Of a stretch of DNA of 64,000 bases, positions 1 to 13,238 are shown piece by piece (positions within the stretch are counted from its first letter, which is position 1; every line of letters starts with the position of its first letter). The stretch is from NCBI RefSeq assembly GCF_020360975.1, contig NW_025408681.1, forward strand, positions 744,001 to 808,000, in the 5' to 3' direction. The notes under the pieces were generated by a model. The model did no database searches. It was not told the origin of the DNA and worked only from the letters and a program-made list of their open reading frames with translations. A program made the translations under genes and the position numbers. The stretch comes from Hirsutella rhossiliensis. Lineage: Eukaryota; Ascomycota; Sordariomycetes; Hypocreales; Ophiocordycipitaceae.

Positions 1-2480
1 CTTATACCCCTACCCTCCTTTCTATACCTCTTTTTAGCTCCTTCTTCCTTTTTCTATACCGGGTGTTTTTAGCTTCCTTAGTCTATCTTACTAAGGGATA
101 TCTCTAAGAACTATAAAATCAAGCTATACTTCGCGATAAGTTTAGAAGCTTATTCGTAAATAAGGGGTCCTATTATATAAATAAGCTGCTATTAGAATAG
201 CTTCTCCCTAGAGATATTTAGGTAGTTTTACCGTAAATAAAATAGCTCGGACTTTATTTAAAATAGTCCTATTAATCCTCTCTATTACTCCGTTTAATTC
301 GGGAGTCCTAGGAGGGCTAGTATAATATTTAATTCCCTTTCTTAAGTAGTAGGGTTTTATTTTATATAGGAATTCTTTTACGTTATCTAAAAAGACTTCC
401 TTTATAATAATATTATCCTAGTTATTTTTAACTAAGGCTTTATATTCTAAGAATTTATCTAGGGATTCTGCCTTAGATTTTATTTAAGATATTTTTAAAT
501 ATCTTATTTTTATATCTAAAAAGTATATAAAGGAAGTATATTTATTATAAGTAAGGGTCTTTATAAGGCCTTAAATATTAATAGTAACTTTATTAAGGTA
601 ATTATATACCTTATTAAATAGGGATTTATTTCTCTTATTAGTTACCTTTACTTTAATATAAGCCTTATATTCTTTTATTTTTATAATATCCTTTTTAAAG
701 ATAGTTATATCTTTATTATATCTTTTAAAGGTTACTAGTAAGGCTTTAGGACTTATATATCCTAACCTTAAATACTTTAAATAAAAGTTAAGGTCCTTTA
801 TATTATTCCTTATATTATTAATATTATAAAGGAATATCGTCTTCTTTAAGAAAGGAATTTCTAAAGAGAAGATATAAAGGTTATCTTACTATTTTCCTTT
901 AAATATTATATTAGCTTAGTTATTTAGTATAAAAATCTCCTTACTATTAATAAAGGCATAAGTATTTTTAAAATATAATTAGCTTATAATATTTACCTTT
1001 AATTTAGGTATAAAAAGGTATTTTCTTAAGATAAATAGCCTTTTATTATTTAGAAATCTAAAAAGAAGATCTATATAGCCTTTAATAACTATATAGGATG
1101 CCTTTCCTTAATTAACCTTAGTAAAGATAGTTCGAAAATTAATAAGGAATTTCTTTTCCGATACTATATACTTAGTAGTACCGGTATTATATATAAAAGT
1201 ATAGAAATTTCTATTCTCTAAGGTTTTATAAGGGATTTCTTTCTCTTTTACCTTATATATAAGGTCTTTAATTTAAGAGGAATTTAAAGGTCCTATTTAC
1301 TTATTATTAAGTACGGTTTTTTAAGGATATTTAAAGAGATATATACCTCTGCTTCTTCTTTAGAGCTTTTATAACCTTAAGGGGTAGGAGGAGGAATAAA
1401 AAAATCGATTTCCGGTTCTTTATCCGTTTAATTATTGCTTTCTATTTTTTCTGCTTCTAATATATATAAAGAAAAGGGTTTTTTCTTTTTCTTATCGACG
1501 TAAGAGTCTAATTCGATAGGATTTCTTTCTATAAAAGGTTTTCTAAGCCTCTTAAAAGGTATTCCTTTATTTTAATTTTTTAAATATTTAGAAAAGCCTT
1601 TAAGGGCCTTTTCTAGGTAAAGATAGTAGTAATCTTTAACTAGATGCCCTTTATTTTTATAGTAAGTATATTATAATAAAAATTTTATCTTTTTCTAAGG
1701 CTTCTTAGTAAAGAAAGCTTACTTAAGGGGATTTTCTAAAGACTTAGTCCTCTTAAATTTATCTATAAGACTACTAGAGAGAGACTTTAGATTAAAAGCC
1801 TCTACGTTATTTCGAAGAGCTTACGTTATATTAGTTATATAGCTAGAAAACGAGCCTAAAAGGCTATTTAAAATCTAAGCTATAATAACTACTTCTAGAA
1901 TTATAATATTCTATGCTTTTAGCTCCTTAAATACCTCTTTTACCTTATTTAGGTAGCCTTTTCAGGTTTCGAAATCCCTTACTAAAGTATTAAAAAGCTC
2001 CTTTATAAGTAGGTAATTTAAAGTAAAGGAAATAGGGTTATATAGGTTTTTTAACCTATCTTATACCTCTTTAGTATTTATTATATACTTTATTTAGGTT
2101 AAAGAACTATCTTTAATATAAAGAAAAATTAAAGTAAGTGCTTCTTTTATCTTTAAGTAATTTTCCTACTATATAGTAGTAGAAAGCTTCTCCTTAACTA
2201 AAAGAGCTTATATTTAAATAGCCTAGAAGGTATAGTTAGAACTACCCTTAAGTTTAGTAAATTCGAACTTATCCCTAGAGCTTATTTTAGAGAATTCGAG
2301 GTCGTATAGTTAGTATTAAAATTTCGAAGAATTTTTAAAGTTATTACCCGACTTATAAAGAAGCTAGGCTTATAACCTATAAAAAGGTATAAGTAATAGG
2401 CATAGGATCGGGTAATTAATAACGTAAGTAGAAGGATTAGTTAAAGGAGTATAGGGTAGGATTTCGTCTAGAATTTATAA
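1..2480 (-). pseudogene. Ty1/Copia retrotransposon relic, partial (runs off the left edge)
   Basis: Read on the minus strand with RIP-type stops ignored, this gives a Copia Gag-Pol order. Gag residues occupy about 2,450-1,700. A CCHC zinc knuckle lies near 1,670-1,620 with its cysteines changed to tyrosine (TGT/TGC to TAT/TAC). An aspartic-protease box of the LDTGATKHI type lies near 1,190-1,160, read now as NTGTTKYI. A GAG-pre-integrase motif of the WHRRLGHxSPKAL type lies near 790-740, followed by the start of the integrase, which continues past base 1. The remaining integrase, RT and RNase H lie outside the window. The sequence between 2,480 and 2,966 probably contains its leader and 5' LTR, but I could not define the LTR. 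The element is dead: every domain carries stops. Confidence 0.75.
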
Positions 2481-2970
2481 CGAGTATATAAGGGGCTAAA
2501 TAATATATTAATAGAATACTATTATTAAAGATACTTATAAACTTACTTATTCTATCTACTACTCTTAGGGAAATCCTTTATCTTTTATAGACTATTACTC
2601 GCTTACTAGTAGACTAATTAGTTAGCTTTCTAGTATATTCTATAGTGCTTAAAAAGCTCTATTTATAGTATATCTTCCTAACTTAGTAGGTAGTCTAATT
2701 ATAACGTAATAGTTAACGTAAGACTATAGGTTCTAGTATAAGTAGTAGATTTAACTAAAATATTCTATGCCCTACTTATTCTCGTATCGCGGATATTTTT
2801 AGAACCGCTAAGCTAAAATAGGTAATAAGGTATCTATTTTACTTATAATTAACTTATATATTTTATATATATTTTTATTTATTAAGATAGGCTTATCTTA
2901 ACCTACGTTTCTTAAAAGAAGGTATAGATATCTAGTAGAGGTCTTTTATCTTTAAGGGTTATTCCCTTAG

Positions 2971-3225
2971 TATTACGGGCTACGCCTATAGAAGGCTAAG
3001 GTTATACTATAGCGACCGTACTAAAGTTAGGCCGAAGTAGACCTATATATAAGTAGGGCTCGACCCGAACTTAGGCCGAATAGTACCCGAATATAGGTTA
3101 AGCTAAGGACTAAGGAAGATAAATAACTATCGCGACTAAGAGAGTTTTCCTCCTTTCTCCTTAGGTTTAGATAAATAATTATTCGGCCCTATACTACTAT
3201 ACTAAGTATACGCTAGCCCTTAATA
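2971..3225 (+). repeat. 5' LTR of element C (255 bp)
   Basis: Begins TATTACGGGC and ends CCCTTAATA. It aligns with 29,219-29,475, with differences that are mostly C/T and G/A transitions. It is preceded by the TSD CTTAG. Confidence 0.88.
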
Positions 3226-6200
3226 TATCTAAAGCTCCTTTTAAATAAGGCTATAAAGCCTAGAAAGAGATCGGACCGAAAGGATATAATATAGATATTT
3301 TAACGACTTAAAGGAGGGAGAATAAGCCTAAGGATAGTAAGGAGTAGCGATAGGAGGGCTAGACGCCTAGCTAATAATAAAGTAAGCAATAATTTCGCTA
3401 TAGGTAAGAGAGGTAGAGATAAGGTATTAAGTAATATAAAGCTAACTATAGATATAGGAACTAATTAGCTAAATTAAAAGGATATACTAAAGGATAGATA
3501 AACCGATATAGATAGGTATATAGGAGGGGGCTAAGGGTAGGATAGGTAGTTTAATACCGCCCTTAAGGGCAATAAGGGGGGTAGCGACGCCTACGACTTA
3601 GGGGGATATAGTAAGGAAGAATAGCTATAGGAAGCCTCTTTTAAGCCTAAGAAAATTTAATAGATAATAATAGTACTATACCCTATAGGTATAATATATA
3701 TAGGAAAAGTATAAGATCGATAAAGAATTCTTTTTAAGCTTAAAGGAAATCTTTTACTTTATTTATAACTACTTAGATACTAGGCTATAATAAATAGTTA
3801 ATATATACTATAAAATAAAAGTAGAGAGGGGCTACGATTAAAAGGGATTCCTAAAGTACCTTAACTTAATCTACCTTAATATAGATATTTAGTTATATAT
3901 AGCGGTAGCGATCTAGATAATAAAATAAAAGGAGAGTTAAACGTTTATAGCGTTCTTTTTAAAGTTTAAGTAAAGACTCTTTAAAGCTAGAAGTAGGTCC
4001 TAGCTATATAACGTTTAGATCGTCTTCCTAGAAGGGGCTTTAGGAATCTAGCTCTATAAGGCATTAGCTATAGTCGACCTCCTTATATTAAGCTTCGCCG
4101 CTTATACTAATTAGGTAGCGTAAATAGCGGCTAAGCTAAAAAGGGTCTAGTAAATAAGATAACTACCCTTAAACTAAAGGAGACTAGCGGATATATACCC
4201 CTAAGAAAGGAAGGATAAAGATAAGGATACTTTAATAACTAGTATTAACGCCTTAAATAAATAAAGGGAGGGGTAAAGCTAGCTAAAGAATCGGACGTAC
4301 TTTAACTATAGAGTTAGAGGATATATTGCGCTCTATTATAAGAAGAGGAGATAGGAACCTTAGAGGGCGGGCGTAATAAAGAAAGAGAGGGGCGCTATAG
4401 ATAATAACGACTTAAAAAAAAGGGAACCTTAGTATAAAGTTAGGCGCTAAGAGTAAAAGAGAAATAGTAGGAAGCTTAGAAGTTAATAAGGGACTACCTT
4501 ATACTAAGCCTAGTAATACTAAGGGTAAGTATTAATAAGAAGAAAGGACTTAACGCGCTTATAGATACCGGCTATAATTACTATATTATAGTAAGCGAGA
4601 GGGTAATAAAGAAGCCATAAATACCTCTCGCTAATATAAAAAAAGATAACTAAGGCTATTCTTAAAAGATACTCTAGCCTTATAAATAAAAGGAATTATA
4701 GTATTTAAGATAGATATTAATAGCTATATAGAGTAGACCTTTATATATATAGTCTTTAAGCTAAGCTATAATATATTCCTAAGAGGCTATAGATAAAGAA
4801 GAACTAGGTAATATATAATATAGCGGGGGATTAGATTTAGTATAGTAAGGCTAAGATCTAGATAAGCCTATAAGGATCGGAAGTAGTAAAGAAAGTAGAA
4901 TAAATCTAAGGGGTAAGGATTATTAGCGCGATAGTATTCGCGGTAGAATATTAAAGGGAGAGGGCGGTAAGAGATAATAAGAGAAAGTAAAAGATAGTCG
5001 ATATCTAAGTAATTATAATAAAGGATATAAAGAGAGTACTTTAGCTAAAGATAGCGGTAAACCTAGCGGACTATATATTAAAGTAAGCGCTAGATATATA
5101 CCTAAACCTCTTTATACTAAAAAAGGCTTTAAAGATACCCCTATATAAGCTAAAAGTAAACTATAAGATTAACCTAATACTAAATAAGGATAGGGTAGAA
5201 CCCCCCTTACTATAGGGACCCCTTTATAATATATTAAGGGAGGAACTCTTAGTACTAAGGAAGACCCTAAGCGAGCTAATAAAGGTAAGCCTAATCCGCT
5301 TAAGTAGCTCCTTAGCCGCGGCCTTAGTACTCTTTACTTAAAAGTTAAACGGTTGCTTATATTTTTACTATAACTACTAAGCCTTAAACGTAATTATAAA
5401 GAAGGATAGGTACGCGCTACCTTTAATTATAAAGATATTATAAATACTCGCGAAGGTAAAGTAGTTTACGAAGCTTAATATTATAGCAGCGTTCTATAAG
5501 ATCTAGATAGTAAAGGGCTATAAGTTTAAGATAGCCTTTTAAATAAGGTTTATATTATTTAAGTAATAGGTATACCTATTTAGCTTAATAAGGACGCTAG
5601 CTACCTTTTAATAATATATTAATAAGGTACTAAGGGAATACTTATATAAGTTTATTATAGCGTATATAAATAATATCTTAATCTACTTATTAAGGTCTCT
5701 TTAAAACTACTAAGAGAAAGTAATAAGGGTACTTTAAAAGCTATAAGAAGTAGGCCTAATACTAAACCTAAGGAAGTATAACTTTATAATAAAAAAGGTT
5801 AAGTACCTAAGCTTTACTATATAAGTAAGGGGTAAGGTTTAATATAATCTAAAGAAGATCTAGGTAATATAGATATAGTAAGCACCTTAGAATATAAGAG
5901 GAGTCTAGAGCTTCCTTAGCTTCGTAAACTACTACTAAGCTTTTATACTACTCTACGTAGAGGTATTAGTATACCTAGATAGCCTTTATAAAAAGGGCGC
6001 GATCTTTAAGTAGATAAATAAGTACTAAGCGGCGTTTAAGTTTATTTAGAACGCTTTCTATAACGCCCTAGTACTATAACTCTATAACCTAAAAAGAGAA
6101 ATATACTTAGAGGCAGACTATTTTTAATACGTAATAAGGGGGGCGCTAATATAAGTAGGGCTAAATAGTATATAATACTTAGTAGGATTCTTCTTAAAGA

Positions 6201-7770
6201 GACTAAACTTAGTAAAGTATTATAAGGAACGGTGTTCCTATTATAAATAAAGCAGCTATAATATACTCTCCCGATTATATAAGCTAATAAGTAGTATATT
6301 AATTATAGATAAAATCCTATATTATAGAGTAAGAATCGCTCGTTGTTTTATATATTATTATATATTAAACGGGTTGCTAGTTATCGTATAATCGGGAATC
6401 GAAGAAATAGAGCTAGCTTAGAATACTAGCTAAGACCTCTTAAGACTACCGGCACGACTAACCTCCTTTAAACACGAATATTAGTAGAACTAAGACACTT
6501 CTTAATATACTCGAGATATTACTAAATTCCTTAGTCTTAGGGCTATACGGTAGCCTAAATCTAGTCCCGAAAGGTTCTTTAGTTTAGCTATAATTATCTA
6601 TATAAGATAGTATGTCTACTAGTAGATAGAAAGAGAATTATTAACTTTAATACCTCTTCTATATACTAATATATTACTAATAAATTCTATTAAAAATCCT
6701 ACCTTATACTCCTTCTTCCCTTCTATTACGTACCCTTATATAATTCCTTAATTTCCTAAAATTCCGCTTTTACTTATATACCTTAAGAAGTATAACTACT
6801 TAATCTATAATAAGGAGATACTTATAATTATATAGTACTTAGACTTTTAAGGAGTAGAACTTTAAAACGTACTTACTTTTATAGTACTAACTAACTATAA
6901 TAACTTAAGGTACTTTATAATAAAGAAGAAGTTAAATAAGAGATAAAGTTAATAAGTAATAGAGCTTATATCTTATAACTTTATACTAGAGTTCTAGCTA
7001 GGGAGGCTAGTAGTAGTACTTAACGCGCTATCCTATTATAAGTAAGATCGGCTAGCGGGCGAAATAAATAAAAGGGAGATAGGGTAGGTAGTCTAGATAA
7101 TTCTAGAGACTATATACTTATAGGGCCGCTTAGTCCCTACTAAGGGCTAATACGCCGATTTACTAGGACGCTTAACTTAGGATAGGGCGGTAGTAGCGGC
7201 GCTATAGGTAAGTAGAGGAGGGGTAAGCGTAATAGTATATATTAATAGAGTAGGGGGGCCTATTAAATAACCTAAAGAAAAGGTAAATAAAGGCGATAAT
7301 TAACTAAAACTTAACTTAAACTTAGGCTAAAATATACCCTAGGAATAAGCTAACCTTATACTAGTATTTAATAACTAAGAGCTATAAGAGAAATAAATAA
7401 AAGCGCTAAGAGAAAATAAGGAATACTAAGCGGTATTCTAAGTAGTATATAAAGGGAAGAGATCGCTAGTATTAAAATAGTAACTAAAAGTATAGCTAAG
7501 TAAATATATAATCGATGTTAAGAGATAGTTATACTTTTAAGAGAGGCTATAAGTTCTAAGGAGGCTAAAGTATAGTAAAAGAGAAAGGGCTAAGGAATAA
7601 GATATACTTTAAGTATAAATAGCTTAGCGAACGTATAACTTAATAGTAGTAGGATACCTAGGAAGAGAGGGGACCCTAGTAATACTAGCCTAAGAATTCT
7701 TTTAGCTTAGTTTAACGGTAGCTACGGTATATACCTAAAGATATACCTACGCTAACGGCAATAGTAGTAG
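3226..7770 (+). pseudogene. Gypsy gag-pol of element C, RIP-inactivated
   Basis: The plus-strand frame shows a Gag region, then a zinc knuckle of type CFNC-x4-H-x4-C at 4,298-4,339 with its cysteines mutated to TAC/TAT. A retroviral-type aspartic protease ALIDTG lies at about 4,555-4,572. The reverse transcriptase catalytic box YVDD sits at 5,663-5,674 and now reads TAT ATA AAT AAT (YINN), exactly the change RIP would make. RNase H/tether sequence resumes at about 6,790 after a 567-bp insertion, followed by a GHPGREGTL-like integrase-linker block near 7,650-7,690. Stops are TAA/TAG at codons that were probably CAA/CAG/TGG. The product would have been the Gag and Pol polyproteins of the retrotransposon; it is now non-coding. 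Confidence 0.82.
6221..6787. mobile_element. 567-bp insertion in element C (possible solo LTR)
   Basis: The Pol frame of C breaks after the RNase H N-terminus at 6,220 and resumes at 6,788. The interruption is flanked by the 6-bp direct repeat AAGTAT (6,215-6,220 and 6,788-6,793). Its ends, TATAAGG and CCTTAAG, are roughly inverted. It has no recognisable coding frame and carries the same RIP footprint. A solo LTR or a non-autonomous element fits; the family is unknown. Confidence 0.6.
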
Positions 7771-10066
7771 CTAGATACCGAAGGACGAGGGGGTCTAAGG
7801 GGGATAAAGGAAACGAGAAAGCACTAGGCAGGGCAAGGTAAAGGTAAAGAGGGCTAAAAAGGTATATTAGTAAAAGAGGATATAGAAGAAGATAATACTA
7901 ATAATAAAGAAGGAGATAATAATAATAGAAGAAGATGCTATCTACTAGCTAAGGAGGAAAAGAGACCTCTTTTATAGACCGAATTTTCCCTCCTTCTTCC
8001 TTAAACGAATAGGGGCTAAGGAATCATCTAATTAAGAAGAGGGCTAGCTAGAGACTCTACTAAGGATCCTACTAAGGACCCTGCTAAGGACCCTACTAAG
8101 GACCCTGCTAAGGACCCTACTAAAGACTCTGCTACGCGGGCTATATATATTCCTTAGGGTATAGATGCCCCCGTTAAATTAGCTAGTTAGCGATAGTAAG
8201 GCGGCTTATTGCTAACTATAGACTATATAAGAGGGGGTATATATAAAGGTAACTTTAAAAGGGACTCTTAAAGCCCTTACTACTACTATTTTAACTATTT
8301 ATATACCTATTAATAGACTTTATAGTTAAACTACTACTAACTAAGATAAAAGGTATAAAGTACCTTTAAGTAATTATAGACTAGCTAATAAAGGCGGTAA
8401 TACTTAAAGCGATACCGATAATAAGGGTAGTAGTATATATAATAAGGTTCTTTTAAGCTTACTTTTACTTTTATAGGATATTAAGGTCGATTATATTAAA
8501 TAAAGGGACGAACTAAATAAGAAGCTTTTAAAAGGAGTTCTATAAATAAATAAGAGTATAAAGGAAGTTAAGTTTAATATACTACTTATAAATAAATAAG
8601 TTAACTAAGCGCGCGAACTAAGAAGTATAAGTATACCTTTAAGTATATATTTACTATAGCTAGGATAACTAAGGAGTATAGCTACTATATATATAAGCTA
8701 TACTAAATAACTATATAGCGCCGATAATAGGTATAAGCTTATTCTTCTTAATATATAAATATAATATTAAGCTAGTTTAAATAGCGAGGGCGGAGGGGCC
8801 GCTAGCGCTAAAAGTAAGGGGGGTAAGGGAGCTCGCTTAAAGGATAAGAAAGGTAACCGACTTTATATAAACCGCTATTATTATAGCGTAGGTAAGATAA
8901 GAGGAAATAGTAAACTAAAGAAAAGCCCTTATAGAGAGGTTTAAAGTAAGCGATAAGGTATAAGTAGATATAGCTAAATATATAACTAACTAGCTATATA
9001 GGAAGCTCGACTAGCTATACTAAAAGTATATTATAATAAAGGTAGTAAGCTTATATATAGTTAAGCTCGATATACTAAAAAGGGTATATAAGAGGCTTTA
9101 TATAGAATTTCTCTACTAAGTAGTAGAGAACCTACTACTTAGATAAGTAGTTAACGACTACTAACTACTATTAGTAATTAAGGAGGATAATAAGCCTAAG
9201 TATATCGTTAAAGAGATCTAGTAAGCGTAGTAAAAGTAAAGGGGGAAGGGTAGATAGTAATAGGTGCTTATAAAATAGTAAGGGTATATAAACTTATTAT
9301 AGTACCTACTAAACGACTTTTAAGAGATAGAAGCCTTAAAGGGATTTAAGAGATAGTAGGGAAATATAAGGGAGAACAATAAAAGAAAGGTAAGAGAAAG
9401 GGACTAAAAGGAGGGCGGAAGATAAGAAAGGGGAAATAAAGGATAGAAGGGGGAGAAAGAAAAGGAGGTAGGAGTTAAAGAACGCTCGCTAAGGAATAAG
9501 GAAAAGATAAAGAAGAACTATAGTATTAAAGGGAAATAATAAAAGATAAATAAGGGATAAATATAAGATAGATAGCGATAGAGGATAGATAAGGATAAGG
9601 ATAAGGGTAGGATATAATAAGATAAGATATAGATATAATAAAACGTATTAAAGATACTAACTTAATTTTAACTAATTATAAACGCCTCTTAACTACTACC
9701 TAATTACTCTAAGATATTAAGGTATATTTAAGCTTAGTATATAAATATAATAGTATAAGTAAGCTTAATATACTAAAACGATAGTTAGAGATAAATAATA
9801 AGATAAGGTTAAAGGGGGAATAAAGTATATATATAAAGGTTACTTTAGTAGTTATTAAACGTCCTTTAAGATATATAGTTCTAAAGGGTACTAATAGTAG
9901 TAATTATATCTTTAGTATACTACTAATATATTAGTATACTACTATTATATTAGTATCTTATTAAATAAAGTTAAAAGAAAGTAATAAATAAAGAGGTAGC
10001 GTAATCTAGTATAGGTATAGGTAAAGTAGTTATAAGTATATAGTAACGCTTAATTTTAATAGGTAC
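7771..10066 (+). other. 3' part of element C, unassigned
   Basis: RIPped sequence between the last recognisable Pol block and the insertion point of element A. I could not identify the integrase catalytic core here. It contains a 12-bp tandem repeat (8,052-8,133) and purine-rich stretches (about 9,350-9,640). It could be the diverged Pol C-terminus plus a 3' untranslated region, or further unrecognised nested DNA. Confidence 0.5.
8052..8133 (+). repeat. 12-bp tandem repeat, about 7 copies
   Basis: The unit ACTAAGGACCCT alternates with GCTAAGGACCCT. Read in one frame it encodes alternating TKDP/AKDP, so it may be a repeat in a former coding sequence of element C. Confidence 0.8.
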
Positions 10067-10450
10067 TTTAATAGGGACGAGGGCATATACTTAAAGCACG
10101 CGTAGTATATAGCTAAGGATTAGTAAAGTAATTAACTATATAATTATCTAATTATTTAGCCTATATATAGCTTTAAGGGCCTTAGGTTATAAATATAAGT
10201 CTTAGAGATTTCTTTACTCTATGCCTCTTTATCTCTACTAAAGTCGCGTAACTAGTAGTATCTACTTTAAATAGGAAAAATAAAAATTTAAATTAACTAT
10301 AATTAAGGAAGATACTTAATTAGATAATTAAGGTCTTTATAACGCCTTTAAGTATACTTAAAAGTAAGTTAGAAGGGGAGTGCTAGGGGTCTTATCCCTC
10401 CCCCCTTTTAACGGGCTAATATCTATAGGGGTGCGATCTTACCTATTAAA
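10067..10450 (-). repeat. 3' LTR of element A (384 bp)
   Basis: Starts TTTAATAGGG and ends CCTATTAAA on the plus strand, which are RIP variants of TTTAACGGG..CCCGTTAAA. It matches the three other LTR copies of this family at 28,260, 29,853 and 41,773. Confidence 0.9.
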
Positions 10451-11940
10451 CTCTTCCTTAGTAACTTTCCGACCTAAGATACTAATAGAAAGGGCGCGAT
10501 AATAATAGGTAAGGTTCTCTTCCTAAGTATATAAGTAAGTAAATAAACCATCGATAGAACTTTTCTCCTTTACTATAATCCTTTCCCTTTACGTTCTTTA
10601 TTCCTCCTTTTACCTACGAGCTACTTATTTAGCTCTTTCTTATTTTTACTCGCGTACTTCCTTCTTTAAATAATTATCTACTGCCCCCTATATACGCTCC
10701 TAAGTATTCGCGCTTATTATTCCTAGGGGCGTTAGGGAAACGAAGTAGTTAGCGTCTTTATTAATCTATAGCTTTAGGTATAGCTAAATTAAATAAGCTA
10801 TAAAGTCTTATAGGCTAATCGTTATCGCGTTATTAATAGTCCTATATAAATATATAGAATTATAGTTATTAATATCCTAGCGGTAGTTTTAATATATTCC
10901 TAGGTTTTTAACTCCTTTAACCTAAGAGGGTTTAAAACCTAGTATAAACCTTATAGGGACTATAGCTAGAGAAGCTATTACTATACTTTATTTCTAGGAA
11001 GTAACGGGGCGTACTATAGGCGTTACTAGAGTCTTTAGCCTTAGGGTAATTAACCGAGCGCCTAGTAATTTTAGAGTCCTAGGGCGAGTTAGTAGTTAGG
11101 CTATCTACCTTTCTTCCTTACTAGCTCCTTATTAGGTTATCGGCGGGGGTATAGTTATAAGTCTTTTACTCCTCCGTACGTTTAGAGGAGTCGTTAATAG
11201 TAAGCGAAGAGTAAGCCTAATTAGCTATATAATAAAGGGGGAGAATAAAAGCATTGTTTTTATATAGATAAAGGGACTAGTAGGGGCGCTTAGCTCTCCC
11301 CTTTATAGGCTCTAGGGTAGGGATCCTATCTTAAAGTTACTTAGGGAAAGGCTACTTAGTTTAAATAAGGAGCTCGATTCGGTTAACGCTTAAGGTAATA
11401 AAGGACTAGGTCTATTCTTAATTCCTATTAGCGTAATTAGATAGTTAGGGGTCTTTTTAAGGAGGAGTTTTATAAAGAAAACGCGCGTAGCTTAAGCGAT
11501 CGGGTTAGGTTACTCTATAAGGGTAGCTAGCGTAAATAGCTCCTTTCTCGCTTTCCTTACTATATAAGCTAGTTCTATATTTCTTTAAAGTAGTAGTCTC
11601 TATCTAGTAGGCCTATCTAGGAGGTTAACTACCTCTAGGACTTCCTAGAGGTCTTATTCTTCCTAGTCTCTTAAGATAATACGGTTATATTAGTAAATCC
11701 TCTCGCTCCTAAGAATCCTTATAGGAAAGACTTTACTAAAGGTTATTAGACCTTAATTAAATAGTATCCTTTATAGTCGTCTAACCCCGCTATTAAACTA
11801 CTAGGAAACTCTACCGCCCTATAATATCGCTTATATATAATTAAGCTCGTTTGCTATAATAGCTTAGATTCTATATATTAGCTTATCGACGTAGCCTTTT
11901 ATACTTATCCTCTTATCTAGCTTAAAGAAATACTAGTTTT
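10451..11940 (-). pseudogene. ORF-y of element A, C-terminal part
   Basis: Aligns with the same region of copy B (30,229 to about 31,713). On the minus strand it is the C-terminal half of the unrecognised ORF-y: a Pro/Ser-rich stretch followed by a very basic, Arg/Glu/Gln-rich helical tail that ends at the LTR. The frame is closed by RIP-type TAA/TAG only. The rest of ORF-y lies beyond the Copia insertion, at 18,122 to about 19,270. See the ORF-y entry in element B for the clearer copy. Confidence 0.6.
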
Positions 11941-12141
11941 TGTGGGTAGGCACCTGCGGCAGCTGCTGCAATGAGACGGTACTAGGGTTAACCTGTGATG
12001 TTGTATTCGTCTTGTTCTCTATCTAAGGAGGCAGAGGCCAGCGTGGAGAAAGGGGGCACGCTGCCCTCAGCCGCACACGTGACCGTACGGGTCACGTGCC
12101 AACCATGGTTGGTCACACCACTAGATAGATACATTCCTACA
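11941..12141 (-). repeat. 3' LTR of the Copia element (201 bp)
   Basis: Begins TGTGGGTAGG and ends ATTCCTACA on the plus strand. I see no difference from 17,916-18,116. It is the 3' LTR because the coding strand is minus. A purine run AAAAGAAGAG (complement of 12,150-12,159) lies just inside as a possible polypurine tract. Confidence 0.96.
12076..12112. promoter_or_regulatory. Two abutting perfect palindromes inside the LTR
   Basis: At 12,076-12,098 the arms CACGTGACC and GGTCACGTG flank a 5-nt centre. Directly adjacent, 12,099-12,112 is the palindrome CCAACCATGGTTGG. The same pair recurs in the other LTR at 18,051-18,087. CACGTG is the core bound by bHLH factors, so a role in element transcription is plausible but inferred. 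Hairpin or dimer binding are alternatives. Confidence 0.55.
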
Positions 12142-12354
12142 CAGGCAACTCTTCTTTTGCTGTGAGAAGCACAGCAACACCTTGAACGGGTCTAAAGGAT
12201 AGTAGCGTTAAGGCCGTGAAGGAATGTGCCGTGAGGGCGTGTGTCATTATTGCGAAAAGTGGGTCCGACGTCTTGTTCTTAGCTGTAGATATCGGGAAGA
12301 AGTGAAGGGTCTTCCTGATAGGAGCAATCATTTGATCATAGGGATAAGGAGCGG

Positions 12355-13000
12355 TTAGGAACGTTGTACGTATCCTTCGACTCGAATTGTCAGACTATTG
12401 GTATCGATGAAGCGTTCCAGGGCTCGGTTTGGTGATGCTTTCGTCATTGCATCTGCTGGGTTGTCTGCGCCGTTGATCCAACGAATATCTGTTATCTCTC
12501 TCTTCTCGTATGACTGGCGAAGGGCCATGATATCAATCATCAATCGTTTTCCTTCGTCGTACCGAGCTTGACTAGGCATTCGTAGAGAGAGTACGAATCC
12601 GTACAGACGATGAGAGGGATAGGAGGAAGGTTGAGTCGTTCCGTAATTATCTTCATAGTCATCGCAAGGGAGATGCCTATGTCGAATCCGTTGGCCATAC
12701 CGTAGATCTCTGATGCTAGGACGCTACGGGTAACACGTTTGCACTTTGTTGAACTCCAGTGTACGATGTTACCACTAATCTCGAACTGTTTTTCTTTGTG
12801 GTTTGTCTCGTTAACGAGGGCAATGACGAATCCTAGTTGGGAGGATAAGTCCTTGTTGTTTGCGAAAGAACCATCGGTGAAAACCATCAGCTTTGCAGTA
12901 GCTAGATCAATTGGTTTGTACGTGAGGCCACGTAGTTGGTGATCCATTTGCCATTGCAGTCGCTTGTTCAAAATTGCGTAATCTTTATCCTCAGGGTCTG
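12355..13000 (-). pseudogene. Copia RNase H, frameshifted
   Basis: The RNase H fold is read on the minus strand. FTDGSF carries the first catalytic Asp (near 12,880), ASEIYG the Glu (near 12,705), and CTDSYSL the next Asp (near 12,610). The C-terminal NPADAMTK block (near 12,450) is typical of Copia Pol ends. Frame changes occur at about 12,995, in the link from RT, and at about 12,555, where the frame ending ..TTKEND passes to the frame reading GKRLMIDIM. It degrades the RNA strand of the RNA-DNA hybrid in the element life cycle. No RIP stops are present. Confidence 0.85.
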
Positions 13001-13238
13001 TACTTGGGCGGCGACTGAAACATCGAAAGAAGCTTCCGGTTGAGCAATTGAAGCAATGTATGAGGCTCGCGCTCGTTCCTCAACGTAGCGCTGGTGACGA
13101 TCAATTGCTTTAGGGTCAATGGTGGTCATTTTGCTGCTTGTCCCTTCTGTTGAAGTAAAGGGATCCTTTCTTAAGGGGTTATTATTCAGCAACGTCAGTC
13201 TTGCACCATTAAAGTCAACCGTTGTTCCGTATGTGATG

